Notes: generated from the letters alone by a model not told the origin. Positions 1-12,475 are shown, counted from the stretch's first letter. The stretch is DNA of 64,000 bases from Pezicula radicicola (GCA_003008705.1 PDUO01000009.1:248001-312000), one strand, 5' to 3'. Program-made: numbers and translations.

Positions 1-2400
1 GATACGCGCCAACAAGTCTATTATGAAATTGCGGTGTCATATCGCCAAGTTCAGTGATAATATGCTCCAGGTATCTAACTTCAAGGTCAATATCAATTCT
101 CTGCAGAAACTCGGCAACGCTTTCTCGAGGTAAAGTCTCTGCATTTTCAGTATCCGCCAGGAAGATGTCCATAGCAAGCTCAGGATCCGCTCGAAGAGGC
201 CATTCTGCAAACTCGAGAATGAGATCAATCATCTCTGGTGGTAGATTCTGTAGATATCCAACCGTTCTTTGCGGTCCATGAAGGGATGGTACCAGTTCAT
301 CTTCCTTCTCAGCTGTCCCAAATTTCTTGAGAAGTTCCAATGCGGGACGATGAAGTTTCTTGCCATGAAAGAAGTCAACTAAATCGTCATATTTCCCACT
401 CTCAAGCAGTTTCTCATTAACGACATCTGGATCGCAAAAATTGGAGATTCGAAACAGGGAACGAGCAAGGCTAGGTTGGGCAAGCATGTAAGAGCGGAAA
501 AGAGTTGTATCGACAAGTTTTGCCGTCTCAAGAAGTTGACGCTCCCTGTCCCTTTGGGCGTCAGTCGCAGGTGCCAGTAGTAGTGAGTCAAATGCTTGCT
601 GGGAGGCTCCATTTTCACCATTCTGTGCAACAGGTATTAGTTTCCCCGTCTCCGCATTAAGAAATCGCTTTATCCTGGTACGCGTTTGTACGAGGAAGCT
701 GTTCAGCTCCCTGGCCGCATTCATGAGATCTTTGCCCTGGAGTGGGCCCTCTTCCGTAGGTTTTGTGATACTTGCAGTATCACTGCCATTACCTGCATTA
801 AGATGCATGAATGACTTGATAGATGAAGTGTCTGCATTTGAATGAGGTTTCCGATGGGACTTGAGCAACTTGTCAACGGCAGCTGGTCTTGGCGAGTCAA
901 TAGCTTCTTGTTTGCCGTCGTCACTGCTAGACTTGTTTACATCCTCGCCATCTTCAACCTCCTCGGTATCGGTATTGCTTTCGTCGTCGCTCTTTTCTTC
1001 TATGATAGAGAGCTCTCCAGCAATGGTGGGTGGGTACAACTTTATGACCGCTTCAGGGGGAGCAGCCACATCTTGTCTGCCAAAAAGGTCCATTGCATCT
1101 CGATATTTTTGTTGACTAAAGAGATATCTAGCTTTCTGCATCTTAATCTCTCGCAGGCGGCCAGCTTTATCTCGTAGTAAAGCATCTTCCAACATGTTGA
1201 GAATACTGATTGCTTCATCATAACGTCCAGCTTGATCAAGCTCGTCTACCTGCGAGTCGTAGTCTGTCGTTCCCATGCGCCATATACACCGTTCACTAAC
1301 CACATGAAATCCCTTTCCAGCATGTGACAAGCTGACTCCCGGCGGAGGAAAATGTAGCTGACTTGCATTCGGTAATGATATGGACTGCAAGAGGGACAAA
1401 GTATCAGGATTTCTGACCTCCAACGTACCTTTGGAAGGGGATTGCAAGGAGAACATATAAGGATACGAATATCCAATAGCGTCTGGTGCTTGCGACCAAG
1501 GTACCTGCCTCTTTTCAAGTGGCTTGCCGTCGGAGGTAATGAAAAGCGAGTTGATATCCTTTGACAGTAGCAATTCTCCGTCGGCTAATTTTGTGGCTAG
1601 TGGCTTTGGTATATAGCCTCCTAAGCCCATATAACCCATGCTTGCTGAGCCCATGCCGCCGAATCGACCCCCTTGAGCCCCAGATGCCCCTCCTATAGCT
1701 CCTGGTCCCACTATGTCCTCGACCTGTTGAGTCTCAACATCCACTATCACATATCCAGAATTCATGCCACAGATTATTTTGTTTGCCGAAGCCCAGGTCA
1801 GTGTCCTAATTGATTCGGCCAGAGTGATTTCGACAGTGTCCGGCGACAGTTCCGACTCGTGCCATGACCACAGGAGTAGCCTCCTCTTAACAGCCACAGC
1901 AAGCCTTGATATAATCTCTGGTATGCCTGTGGCAGTATCCTTCACAATATTCGAAGTCACGGCAAAAGTAGTCGCATTCTTAGTCTTTGTTAACTGCTCT
2001 TGCAGGGTGTAGGAATGTAGTTCATGTATCGAAACGTAGGAGTTCGACAGTGATATAAGTATATTTGCTCCCTTGATGATCGCTAATTGCTCAATAGACC
2101 GAGTAGAGAACTTCTCAAGTTCGCGAAGCAAATCAACCGGCTTAGGAGTACCGCTCGAGGAGTTCGGTCGAGATGATGTAGCGCCATTTTGTCCCGCGGT
2201 GTCGTCTGGGATCTCATTTACACGATAAATTCGAAGACTTCCTGTATTAAGTCCCACGAGGAGCCGGTCACCTGGATCTCATTAGCAGTGTCATTAATAG
2301 ATATTATATGCAGCATACCATATGCAAGTATGGACTCAATCTTCGACTTGTCCCGGGCCTTGAGCTCCACAATAGGACGAGCTGTGAAGGCGGACAGCAT
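1..2400 (-). CDS. VPS39: Vps39/Vam6, HOPS vacuolar tethering subunit (5' part, runs off window)
   Basis: The protein is a subunit of the HOPS complex that tethers vesicles to the vacuole; family members have an N-terminal CNH/WD40-like propeller followed by clathrin-type helical repeats. The ATG is at 2400 and translates as MLSAFTARPIVELKARDKSK. A 47-bp intron (2272-2318, GT-AG) rejoins the frame as AYG|DRLLVGLNTGSLRIYRVNE, a typical propeller opening. From 2271 to base 1 the minus frame stays open, about 780 residues in total. The propeller holds a glycine/methionine-rich loop near 1610-1690. The helical part near base 1-520 includes residues such as KLLESGKYDDLVDFFHGKKL and LVGAY. The C-terminus lies outside the window. 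Identification rests on family resemblance read by eye. Confidence 0.85.
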
Positions 2401-4383
2401 GGCGGCGGGCCAGCTGCGAGGTGTTACGGGTTGGAAACTGCAGAATCATTCATCGAGACGGGAGATGTAAGGCTTTGGAGCTCGAACAGCTTGTGAGGCG
2501 TGCTTCATCCATGGGCGCATACCTCAATGTCGTGTTGTCGCTGAAGCTCTGAGCTTGGCAGCATGACGATCGATGTTTTGCCGAAGTTTTAGCGTCCACC
2601 CCCAACAGACTGCCCTGTGCACCGCTCTCCAAATTCCAAATGCACCACCTGGAAAGTCAACTTCAGAATTGACTTCAACCTTAGCAAAGCAATGTCAGAG
2701 AATAAGCTTACCCTAGGAGTTTGCTATGTTGGAGTTCTACGGAGTACGTATGCATCAGTTGGCCGCCTCCAAAGTCATGCTAGCCTGTCTCCAGCGCATA
2801 TCAAATTATCAATCTTCTTCACCTCTCCCAGATCAACGTAGCCATAGGTATCTAGCTATCACTCAGGCCCTCATTATCAAAAGTACCGAAGGCCAAGTAG
2901 TTTTAGCCTGGTGGGATAGAGCAATTACTAAAACCAAGGGAGTTCCGAAATCAACTGAGTTACTGAAGTTCGAGCCTACGAAACTGAAGGCCACCAACAC
3001 ACTCAGGTAACACTGTCACTATGCAGCTGCAAGATGTCAAGGTGAACTATAGGGTATAGTATGTAACTGCAGAGTCACGTAGGGTGCAGCGTCTCAGGCG
3101 ACTATACGTCCGTATCTATTTCCTCTTCTTAGAGAATGGGGCCTGGCAGGCACTTTTCCGCATGTCTACAGTACCTTAAATACCTATCTAAGCGAGGAGA
3201 AAGACGCCATCTACGACATCTCGCGGATTCATAGATTCAGGTACTCGCCGTACCAGTTATATCGCTAGTGGGGAAATTATAATTCTGGCACCGTAGGTAG
3301 AATAATTTCCTAATAATTTAAATTTTAAAATGGCCTTTCAAACTCACTTAATAATATAACGACCATCACAACGGGCCTGGCATCCGACAGTCTCTACACT
3401 CACAGTTGATGCTCAAAAGTTTGCATATGACTTAGTTTCGGATTTTGTCTACTTCCTGGCTCATTTGACGATGGAGTCACCAGATAATTCCTCTCAAAGT
3501 CTCAAATTAATAGGATAAGGCCATAACATCATAACATACCTCCTCTTGTCGCCTCTTCGTGTCATGTCATGTACAGTACCTTCAAAAGAAATCCTCTACC
3601 AATTTATCTCCTAGACTACCTAGGTAACACAAGAATACCACAATGAAACACCCATCATTATTTACTCTCCCCAACATACCTACGTCAAACCTCAACCCAT
3701 AAACCACGAGACCGGAGTCAATCCATCGTATTTCACGTTGAAACAATACTCTAAACCCATCAAACTTTCACCAATACAATCCGAAAACATAAATCCCCAA
3801 AAATCAAAATGCCTCACCATCATATTTCTATTTCCATCCTCTACTACCTCAGCTCCAAACACAGCCGCATACCAGCTTACCGATCAATCAGGACTCACCA
3901 CGACTCGCCGGTATTACAGCACACTCCGATATTCCCGACATACCACCATCCTACTGATACCCGACTACAGCCTAATAGCCTACAACAAAACTAAATACCT
4001 CGTACCTGCTTCCACATGATATCATATGGCCATACCGCCGTAACCAAAGTAAGTATACTTCGTAAGTTAGACAAAGAAGAAGATAGTTTCGCCGAATTCT
4101 GCGTGCAACGTTCCGCGACTATCGTTGGAACTAGTGGAAGTTTGAACTCTCACTTACGAAAGTTACGAGGAGGTCTACTTACTTCGTACTATTACGATGT
4201 GGCGATGCCGTGATGGTTTTTACCTTAGGTGATGAGATGTATATATACTTGTTGAGATTCTACTGATACTGCTACATACTCAATTCATCATACTATACCT
4301 CACTTCCATACAATATAATACAATTTAATTCAACACCATTAAAACAACGATAATAAATAATTTCACAACCCCTCATACTCAAA
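2401..4383. other. Intergenic region, no supported gene
   Basis: Only short low-complexity ORFs occur, for example 3738-4019 on the plus strand, which opens with TTG and has no recognisable domain. A small inverted repeat (GGAAATTAT ... ATAATTTCC) lies near 3270-3310. The right half is C- and A-rich and probably contains the promoter and leader of the secreted-protein gene starting at 4384. Confidence 0.5.
4240..4248 (+). promoter_or_regulatory. Possible TATA box of the secreted-protein gene
   Basis: TATATATAC lies about 140 bp upstream of the ATG at 4384, followed by a C/A-rich leader. Position and sequence fit a fungal TATA element; there is no direct evidence of transcription. Confidence 0.35.
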
Positions 4384-4951
4384 ATGTACACCACAACCCT
4401 CCTCACCATTACCCTCACCACTCTCCTGGCTTCAACAACAACCGCCTCACTAACAAAAACTACAAACCTCAAAGCCCGCCAAAGCTCGACACCCTACGAA
4501 GGAATCTCCATCTCAGTCTGCGTTTCCCCAGGTCTAACGCCACCTGCCCAAAAAGTCTATGAGCCCGCTCCCGTAGGTAAGTTAAATTCTCGGAGTAAAA
4601 TTCGCTTCTTCTAGGTTAAATTTACTCATTGCTCCTGAACCATGTTTGAGTTACTCCAGATAATATCTAGAACAAGTAAACTAACTCCGAGTTTCTAACT
4701 TAGAACTAAACGTCCTCGGTTATTGTTACGGTGACAATGGGACAGGATGCTCTGTATCCTCTTTGACAATCGATCCAGGAGTTATTCCGAATGGGGTTGA
4801 TCTTGCGAATGTGGAGTGTAGAGCTTATAAGGATTTCGCGGGAATAGAGCCTGGAAGTGCTCCCTTTACTGTGGATTCGCCAGCAGAGATCTCGACCAAT
4901 TTGGCGACTATTAGTTCGTTTTTGTGTTATGTTGTTGAGGCTTCTGAGTAG
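4384..4951 (+). CDS. Small secreted cysteine-containing protein (hypothetical, effector-like)
   Basis: Two exons (4384-4576 and 4704-4951) joined across a GTAAGT...TTAG intron give 146 residues. The N-terminus, MYTTTLLTITLTTLLASTTT, is a hydrophobic/threonine-rich signal peptide, and LKAR near residue 30 could be a dibasic-like processing site. The mature part has five cysteines (in SVCVSP, GYCYGD, GTGCSV, VECRAY and FLCYVV). An odd number leaves one unpaired or used in a dimer. I recognise no domain. Size, signal peptide and cysteines fit a secreted effector or cell-wall protein, but that role is inference. Confidence 0.65.
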
Positions 4952-5615
4952 ACGGCGATGGGGACGGGAAGAGTGAGAACGGATTATAGGAAGGATGGAA
5001 GGAGATGACGAGATACTGGGATTTGCATAGCGTGGTTATTCTTGGGAAGTTTGGGGTTAATCTGAAAAGAGCAAGACATGGCCTACAGGCCGAATCACTA
5101 ATCCAGTATTCTTTATCTAACAAATCGTAATTGAACCAAGTCATTACTCCTGGTCCTAGTGTAAATGCTGGCTATGTATGAGAAAACGGCACAAAAGTCA
5201 CAAAACACCTCCCGAATAAAATACCAACTTTTGTAATTCTCTCATTGCACATTACCAACTCGTACTCCTGATCCCTCTTTCCTCTCTGACGGGTATAGCA
5301 ATGACGACAAAATGACCACGATATTCCCCAATATGGTACAAGAACTATGCAACCTGGATTTGCCACCGACGATTAGAAACCAAATAGCCGGCCGACCGGA
5401 TAAAATAGCAATAAGAACTGACACCTCCCCGACATATATAAACGCCGCAATGAGCATAGACTAGCTCCCTTCGAAGCAGTGCGGTGATATTCACCAACTC
5501 TATCCACTTGAATTTCTTCGCAAGAGATTGTCTCACCTATCCGAATCGGCTCGACCTTGCTGAGCACGCTCCATTGTTCGAACGTATGAATTTCGGTCAT
5601 CGTCCCTCCTTTTCA
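4952..5615. other. Intergenic, 3' flanks of two convergent genes
   Basis: The secreted-protein gene and ptaB point toward each other here. Overlapping minus ORFs between 4911 and 5600 have no domain signature and use inconsistent frames. I see no other structure. Confidence 0.5.
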
Positions 5616-7991
5616 TCATGCTGGATTGCCCTTCTGCCTCTTGCCGCCAATTCTCGGACTTGGTTTAACATTTGACTTAGCACCTCCAGCGCCGTTAACC
5701 ATACCTTCCCCTTCCTCCTTCACAGTGCTAGGCCTTCGGCGTTTATTACTAGCATTGGGACTAGTATTTGCGCTAGGGCCAGACGACACTGTTCCTTGCT
5801 GACTTTGCTGTAATTGCATATTTTGGCTTTGAGCTGGAGAGCCCATGTGGGGTGAACCGTCAGGAAGATTGAGTTGTTGCATTGCAGGGGAGGCACCGAT
5901 TGGGAAGTTGGCCATCCCAGGTGTACGGGGTCCTGTGGCGTTTTGCATATTTGGGCCAGTGCAATTGGTGGCAACGTATTCGTCAAGTGCCCTGTTGGGA
6001 CCAAAATTTGGGTGCAAATGAGAGTAGTGGAATAGGGGGTTCATTTGACCTATGACCTCTGCGAGCTGTTGGACTATTAGGTTATAGTTATCCTTTGAAC
6101 CAGTGAAGGATACTCACCTCTAAGAAGCGGAACACCGAAGGTGTAATACCCATGCTGGGTTTGATTTTCGATGCTGGCAAGTCAATTTCTGGTGGCGGTT
6201 GAGCAGGTGATTTCATTGGCTTCGTCTTTCCTTTCTTGTTCATTTCTGGCGATGACTTTCCGTCGCTCGGAGGATTTACTTTATGCCACTCCTTCTGCCA
6301 CTCATGGAGAGGTCTTGCAGCATCAATGATCTTGGACCTTGGTAAATATTCTTCGTGGCTCGAAGTGACAAATTCAAGCAGCTCTAGTTTCTGTTGATCA
6401 TCAAACAGAGCTCGAAGTGTTCCATTTGCAATAAGCTGTTAGGTTGTTAGCGATGCTTAGTAGTAAGCGATGAGAACGCTTTCGCTTACCTGGGATCCAC
6501 TATCAAACCAATACACAAAGCTAGCTTTCTGACTCTCAATGAAGTGGGCATTGTTTGGGAGTTGCTTTTCAGTTGCCTTCTCCACAATCATCTGCATATT
6601 TTTGATGCCTCCTTCAAAGTGTGTGTGGAAGTATCTTGCAAGAGCTGGAAATGTGATCTCATATTGCTTGATCGAGGTTTCCGCACCCGACTCCACAATG
6701 AGCACGGAATGGCGAAAGACTCCTCCAGAAGCGAAAAACTTATCCACAAATGTGAACCAGTACTTGAGAGGATCATCCTGTCCTTTCTGTAACTGTGTAA
6801 CATCAATATCATCACTTACACAAACCTGGGAGCGTTGAGATTTATGTACTTACTGCAAAACCACTAAGGTAATCACCAAACAGCATCAATTTAATAAGAC
6901 ATTGTCCTTTCAGTTTTTCTCCTTGTTGCATTGCGCCTTGCATTCCTACTTGCCTTTGCTGTTGCAACATCGCAGCAGCCTGAGCAGCAGCCTGTTGTTG
7001 TTGCTGCATTCCCGCGTTTTGTTGCATCTGTGGTTGTGGCTGTTGTTGTGGTTGAGCTTGAGGATTTTGTTGCGGCTGCTGAGGTTGTGGTTGGGGTTGG
7101 TTTTGTTGCGATTGTTGTGCCGCTGCTTGAGCCTGTTGTTGTTGCTGCTGCTGTTGAGCTGCGGCAATTTGAGCATGTTGCATGTTTTGCAATTGCTGTG
7201 GATTCATTTGGGGTTGGCCTTGGTTATTGTTTCCTCCCTGTTGTGCATTCTGCTGCTGTTGTTGCATTGCCAACTGATGAGCCATCATTTGCTGCTGCTC
7301 GAATGGATTAGTAAAAAAAAACAAAAGACGACTAGGTATGTTCCTACTTGGTGCTGAGCCTGCTGCTGGGCTTGTTGCTGTTCATGTAGGTTCTGCTGTT
7401 GAGCCTGTTGTTGCGCATGTTGGAGATGCTGTGGTAGATTGACCGGCCTTGCCATAGGCGCGCCACGCATCGCTGCGAACTGTGCCGCATTCATTGGACT
7501 CATCCCATTGGGCATAACTTGCATTGGACCACCACCGCTATATTGTTGTGCCATGAGAGCTTGCCTCGCTGCTTGTTGCTGCCTTTGCTGCTGCATAATC
7601 TGCTGCTGCTGGATGTGCGCCATCTGTGGGTTATTCGCAACTGTTGTTTACCAGCCAGAATTAGCAGATGCATCTCGATAGTGTTTTGCAGAATGAGGAA
7701 GAATGACTTACAAGCCAGCTGCTGTTGCTGGAACATTTGCGCCTGTTGTGCTTGTCCCGGGTTAAGATGCTGAAGAGCATGAGCACTTGGTCCAGCTCCT
7801 GGAGGCATACCAGCCATCATAGCTCCTGCCTGGCTAACTTGAGGCCCTCCGGGCCCTGACACTCCCATATGCATTCCCTGAGGCATCCCAGGCTGCCCTG
7901 GATTGTGCTGAATATTTGCCGCCATTGGATGGCCTTGTGGAACACCGGGATGCTGCTGAACTCCAGGATGCGGCGAATATGCTTGCATCAT
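5616..7991 (-). CDS. ptaB: LIM-domain-binding protein PtaB/Ldb1-like transcriptional co-regulator
   Basis: Six exons (7712-7991, 7348-7640, 6854-7297, 6490-6792, 6118-6435, 5616-6065) sum to 695 residues. The N-terminal half is Met/Gly/Pro- and then very Gln-rich. The LIM-binding core follows (KLMLFGDYLSGFA, YWFTFVDKFFASGGVFRHSV, YEITFPALARYFHTHFEGGI, FVYWFDSGSQ). The tail carries a basic nuclear-signal-like stretch (NKRRRPSTVKEE, GGKRQKGNPA). In aspergilli PtaB works with SomA in adhesion, biofilm and conidiation downstream of cAMP signalling. Ambiguities: the intron-2 acceptor may be 7298 or 7295, and the intron-3 acceptor 6793 or 6787; all keep frame. The start chosen is the first of two tandem ATGs; no in-frame alternative was found upstream. 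Confidence 0.85.
6960..7290 (-). repeat. CAG/CAA microsatellite-like polyglutamine tract in ptaB
   Basis: Interrupted runs of CAG/CAA codons encode glutamine mixed with Ala, Pro, Met and Asn (for example IAAAQQQQQQQQAQ). Similar runs continue in the neighbouring exon. Such tracts are common in this family and prone to length variation. Confidence 0.85.
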
Positions 7992-8579
7992 GGCTGTGAT
8001 CAACTATCCACAGTGTGGATAACGATGTGTAGCCACGTCCAACTCGTACCTCGCGCCTCAAAACCCAATGGCCTCCTCCACTGTTTAACAGGCCTGTTAT
8101 GTTACTGCCTTGTGAGACAGACTTATCAAGCCCTAACTAAGGTGGTTGCGCGCTTTATGAGACTTTGGGTTCGGAGCTTTCGACCGTGATGCGACGGCAA
8201 TCAGGCTAAATAGAATAGATTCGTACGAACAAGCTAGGTATCTTCGTCTCGAAATCCGAGCAAGAGCTTTTTGGATTGGAGCACTCGTCGGATGTTTTGT
8301 TGCGGTGACCTTTGCGTGCCTGTTGCGATGCGAGGTGACCGGATGGGGTACACGACAGACACTTGCGACAACGAGGTATAAATCGCGCACCTGCTCGATG
8401 AAAATGCGTGTCGCGAGCGGTTTGTTTGCCTCGACCTTCAATATGCAATCAGAAATATTGGCAGCAATATCAAACGGCTTCTCGCGCGCCGCGCATTCGA
8501 AGTGAGGGATGGCTTTCGTCGCGGTCTGGTCGGGAAGAGGTCCCCGGGAATCCTGTCCGTTAAGGAGGGCTGGGGCTTC

Positions 8580-8912
8580 TCAAGTCAAGAAGCTGTTGAA
8601 GGGGTTGACAGCGACATGAAGAGCACGAGATAAGCAACAGGCCGAAGCAATTGTTGCCGTTGCCTGGAGTTGGAGTTGGGGTTGCGATGGAAAAGCAGTG
8701 CTCGTGAGGAAGAGATTGGGGGACGTGGTATCGGGATGTGCTTTGGTGTTGGTCGTGGATGGTGTTGTCGATCCTAGGCCCATAATAGCCTTTCTGGCTG
8801 GGAAGGCTGTTCGGTGGACGGAGGTACGGTGGTCTTCGTCTTGGGGAGTTCTTGTCTGGGTACCGAAGAGACTTTCTACGGTGGTCCTGGTGGTGGTCCC
8901 GGTGGTCGGCAT
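8580..8912 (-). CDS. Unrecognised Ser/Thr-rich ORF upstream of ptaB (possible uORF)
   Basis: A 110-codon ORF with an ATG at 8912, on the same strand as ptaB and ending about 590 bp before its start. It is rich in Thr, Ser and Pro and has no domain I recognise. It may be an upstream ORF in a long ptaB leader or simply chance. Confidence 0.2.
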   Translation of the reverse strand: MPTTGTTTRTTVESLFGTQTRTPQDEDHRTSVHRTAFPARKAIMGLGSTTPSTTNTKAHPDTTSPNLFLTSTAFPSQPQLQLQATATIASACCLSRALHVAVNPFNSFLT

Positions 8913-9593
8913 TAGGTGATTAGGTTAGGTGATGAGTCCGGGTTCACCCGTTTTGGTGCTTCGTGGTTGGACCATGCTGGGTTACGTAATTAGCGCGTGT
9001 ACGGTACTTAGCGTCCTCAAGCGCGGCTCTGCGCAAGTACATATTTAAATTTTTTGTCGTCTCCCAGTTCTGTTTCTTCTTCATCCGCAGTCCCATCTTC
9101 CACTTCACCCGCTTGATGCCTCCAACAACTCCCCAGAACATGGAGGCACATCTCTCCTCCTGGCTGATCATGGTCTGATCATCTCACTGCTTCTGGCAAG
9201 CAGAGATTGCCAGGAGAAATCTATGATAGGTACGTTTGCGCACATTTCTTCTTCCCCTCCTAATGATGACAATTTTTATAAATACTTCTTTTCCCAACTG
9301 CAATCGACCATGCAGAAAGAGATTCATAATTCCGAGGGATTCATACGTGGATTTCCTTGCTACTTGCCAGTACCTTTGTCTGAAGAACATACATCGTCCT
9401 GTCTTCTTGCTTGTCGCGTTTGGAGACATCTTGCTGACCTCGCAAAGTTAGTTTTACAGGCACCCCAGATGACAAGCCTTCTACATGCAGAGATGCGCAC
9501 GAAGCCAACCACCTCCACGTTGCTATACACACTGTGCTACAAATACAACTAATGAAACAGCAACACCCCTGTAGCATGCATCCTAAGGTCAGT

Positions 9594-9962
9594 TCACTTT
9601 CTTTTTCTCGCACACCACCCCAGAGCTTTCATGATGAAATATCCACAACAATTCGCAGTTTTCACTCGAGTCCCGCTTGAACCTATTGAGGGACAGATGA
9701 GGGTACATTCTTCCTTGGATGTCTGATTAAAGCTTTTGTTCACATATCTTCCGCATTCAATATTTTTGAAGCTCGTGCTAACTTGCATGAAGACAGAACT
9801 CCTCTTGAAGACCTCATAAGTATGTACAATCGTCCTCCAAGGGAAGCGCATCAATATATTCATATAATGGGTGTCGTATATGTTGCCATGGAAGGAGGGT
9901 TTAGGAACGTAGTAGAAATTTAGAAAGAGATATGCAAGAGTCTTCCTCAGCTGTGTGCACAT
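9594..9962 (-). CDS. Unrecognised cysteine-containing ORF (122 codons)
   Basis: The ORF starts with ATG at 9962 and encodes eight cysteines, most in the C-terminal half (EECTLICP, TANCCGYF, GWCARKRK). There is no clean signal peptide. Nothing flanking supports expression, so it may be a chance ORF. Confidence 0.18.
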   Translation of the reverse strand: MCTQLRKTLAYLFLNFYYVPKPSFHGNIYDTHYMNILMRFPWRTIVHTYEVFKRSSVFMQVSTSFKNIECGRYVNKSFNQTSKEECTLICPSIGSSGTRVKTANCCGYFIMKALGWCARKRK

Positions 9963-10190
9963 TCATTTTTCAGTGACTCGTCAATGTCCAACCACGTATT
10001 TTTCCATTCCTAAGACAAAACCTGTATTTGTTCAAAGTATAACCCAGCTGTCCGCAAGCATATCTAACCTTGTAAAATTCATATTTTCGCCTTGATTTGG
10101 TCTTCGTCCCCCGTTTCCAGGTGTATTACAAAACGTCCCCGGCAATGTCACAACCAACGTGAACACCTTAAAATCTTCACTTCAACAACC

Positions 10191-10352
10191 ATGAGTGACC
10201 ATACGACCCCCGAACTCGAGTCTTTGCCCACAGAATACCTAATACTTAAGAATGCATATCAAGGAGACATGAAAGCAGAAATTCGATTCCTCATGGTCGC
10301 ACCACTCTCAGATCCCACACGTCCTACAATATGTCGCAACTTTGGAATCTAA
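10191..10352 (+). CDS. Small hypothetical ORF (53 codons)
   Basis: MSDHTTPELESLPTEYLILK... opens at an ATG in a favourable context (CAACC before ATG). It is short, acidic at the start, and has no recognised domain. A downstream exon cannot be excluded. Existence as a gene is uncertain. Confidence 0.22.
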   Translation: MSDHTTPELESLPTEYLILKNAYQGDMKAEIRFLMVAPLSDPTRPTICRNFGI

Positions 10353-11109
10353 AAGACATAACATATCAAGGGCTTGCTCTACAACCGAAACCCCACCACC
10401 TGCGTAAGATTGCTACAGTTACTCTGTACTGTACACATGTACTTCGTAGATAAAAGAGATGCTTAAAGAACATTATTATAGCTGGTTATATGAAGTACTG
10501 ATATCATTATTGAGTGGATGGGTATTAGATGATGGGTTTTTAGAGATTATGAGAGTGAGAATTAATATGAAAAGCTGGTGGAGTACTTTATGATATGAAC
10601 TTGGCTACGAAGATAGATACGTAACTTTTAGACAGACAAATAAGAGAACTGGTGGAAGGAAGTAAATGGATTCTGAATTGAAGTTTTTTTATTCTTTCCG
10701 CTTTGAAAAGTATGGGTGGTTTAATATCGTTCTCCGCGGCTTTTTGGTTGTCGGTATAGAGAGTAGAGGTTCAGATTCTTATTTTTGGGTTTATTGTATG
10801 CTGTGTTGAAGTTCTATGGGAAATATCACAGATGAGAAGTGCAAAGAATAAACTCAAATAATTTCTCAATGTAGCGTACACAGTATCATTCTTCTATATA
10901 ACAGCGAGTTACAACAATAAATCCCAATTTTCGAACTCAAAAGATGTCCCCAACTCCACTAGATACAGCCAACTCCCTGGTATATGACCGCTCAACCTTC
11001 CCATCATGAGACCTTTTAAACCCGTCCAGCCACCAAGTGAGAATATTCATCGTTTCCTTGATATCCCTGAGCTAGTAATCAGTAACCAGTTTCTTAAACT
11101 GAACCATAA

Positions 11110-12475
11110 TCACGCAATGTCACCATTGCCTCTTACATTATTAGTTGGTACTCCCTGATTATATCCGTTATAACCTGGTGGTGCCTGAGTATTATAACCC
11201 TGTCCGTCATGACTAACACGTTCTCTACCCAACTCATACCCTCTAGCTCCTCGAGATCTATGTCCAACTTTACCCCTGATACCCTGAACCATAGTCATAA
11301 AGATATCGATTATATTCATCGCTGCGAATATGGCATATATGCCACCCGGTCCTCCTTTGTAGTAGAGTGGTGTTGGTCCTGAGGCTGACGAGGGCTTCGA
11401 GAGTTTGTACGGTTTTACCGAGTAGGCGTACACGAGGAAGGGTGAGATTAAGAGGAGTTCGATACTGAGTAAGAGGCTTGGCATGCCGGTGCTGATGTCG
11501 CTGTATGTGAGATATTTAGTTGGTTTGACGTCGCCGGATGAAGTTAGGAAACTGAAGATAGTCTTTGAGAGGGGATCAATATCAGCATGAATAATTGGAA
11601 TAAGGGGTTCGATGGGGCTTGCTTACCGTTTGCAAAAAGTTCAGCAGGACAAGCATCTTGAAGGAAAATAATTTTGCCATTGTCTTGTGGGGTTGTAGAA
11701 TGGGCTTCATGCGACCGTAGAAGCCTAGGATTGACATGATACAGATAGTTGTCGAGAAAACATTTATAATTGTTGTCCAGATGTGTGCGAAATGGATATT
11801 ATTTGAAAGTTCGCAGTAACTTCCGTCTGCTAAGGTAATGGCAGTGACGATCCAGAGAAGTATGCTGACGGGAATGAATTGGAGGACGGCAATAGACCGA
11901 TTCTTTTTGGTTTTAAGTAGAAATTCAAAGAATGGAGTAGAGGTGGTCACTTACTCGATACCATGCTAAACTTCCTCCACCTTGGAGGTTCCCTTTTCTG
12001 TCTTTGAGTTCTAGTTGCGAGAAATATGCCTCTCGACTATAGAGATTCTCATCCGGAACACAGTATGTTGACATGAGCAGGAAGAAGGCTGCTAGTGGAA
12101 ATGCTTCTGCGACGCCGAGACCTGGCTTGAGATATTGTGCAGTTCCTGGTAACCATACAGCAAGAAAGGAAAGGATGGCGAAATATGGAACGATACATAA
12201 TATTCGCATGATTCTGTTTTTGCATATCAGTTTACTGTATATAAAGTCAAGTGATTGAAGGTAGGGAAGACGTACTGTTTCTGCTCGGCGGGATTTGAGA
12301 AGTGTGTAGCATGGCGAATGATGAGAAATAGTGCAATGAGTGATGCTACCAAACATGTTGCTCCCGATACAATTATTGAAAGTCCATGGAAATGCAAGTC
12401 GCCAACAATTGGAATTATCGCAGGTCCAGTCTGGTTAGCAGTAGGACACGTCACGTTGGTTGAATGTAACTTCAT
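11110..12475 (-). CDS. TMEM184/Ost-alpha (DUF300) family multi-pass membrane protein
   Basis: Four exons (12276-12475, 11955-12213, 11627-11902, 11110-11562) give 395 residues. Membrane segments include IIVSGATCLVASLIALFLII, ILCIVPYFAILSFLAVWLP, AFPLAAFFLLMSTYCV, LLWIVTAITL, IINVFSTTICIMSILGFYG, LLLSIELLLISPFLVYAYSV and a further helix. The segment order and the EQKQIMRILCIVPYF loop match the organic-solute-transporter alpha / TMEM184 family. The hydrophilic tail is Gly/Asn/Tyr-rich. Fungal members sit in vacuolar or other endomembranes; the substrate is unknown. Introns are 52-64 bp with GT-AG ends and all joints keep frame. Confidence 0.85.

Larger units (their letters stand above)
7992..11109. 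other. Long gene-poor region upstream of ptaB
   Basis: About 3.1 kb with no recognisable gene. It probably contains a long ptaB promoter/leader. Three short ATG-started ORFs (8580-8912 minus, 9594-9962 minus, 10191-10352 plus) are listed separately at low confidence. The stretch 10480-10900 is AT-rich and featureless. Confidence 0.5.

Noticed and set aside
3738..4019. Low-complexity ORF before the secreted-protein gene
   Set aside because: Starts with TTG, composition reflects C/A-rich DNA, no domain; likely promoter sequence.
6902..7357. Leu/Val-rich plus-strand ORFs resembling membrane proteins
   Set aside because: Antisense of the CAG/CAA polyglutamine tract in ptaB.
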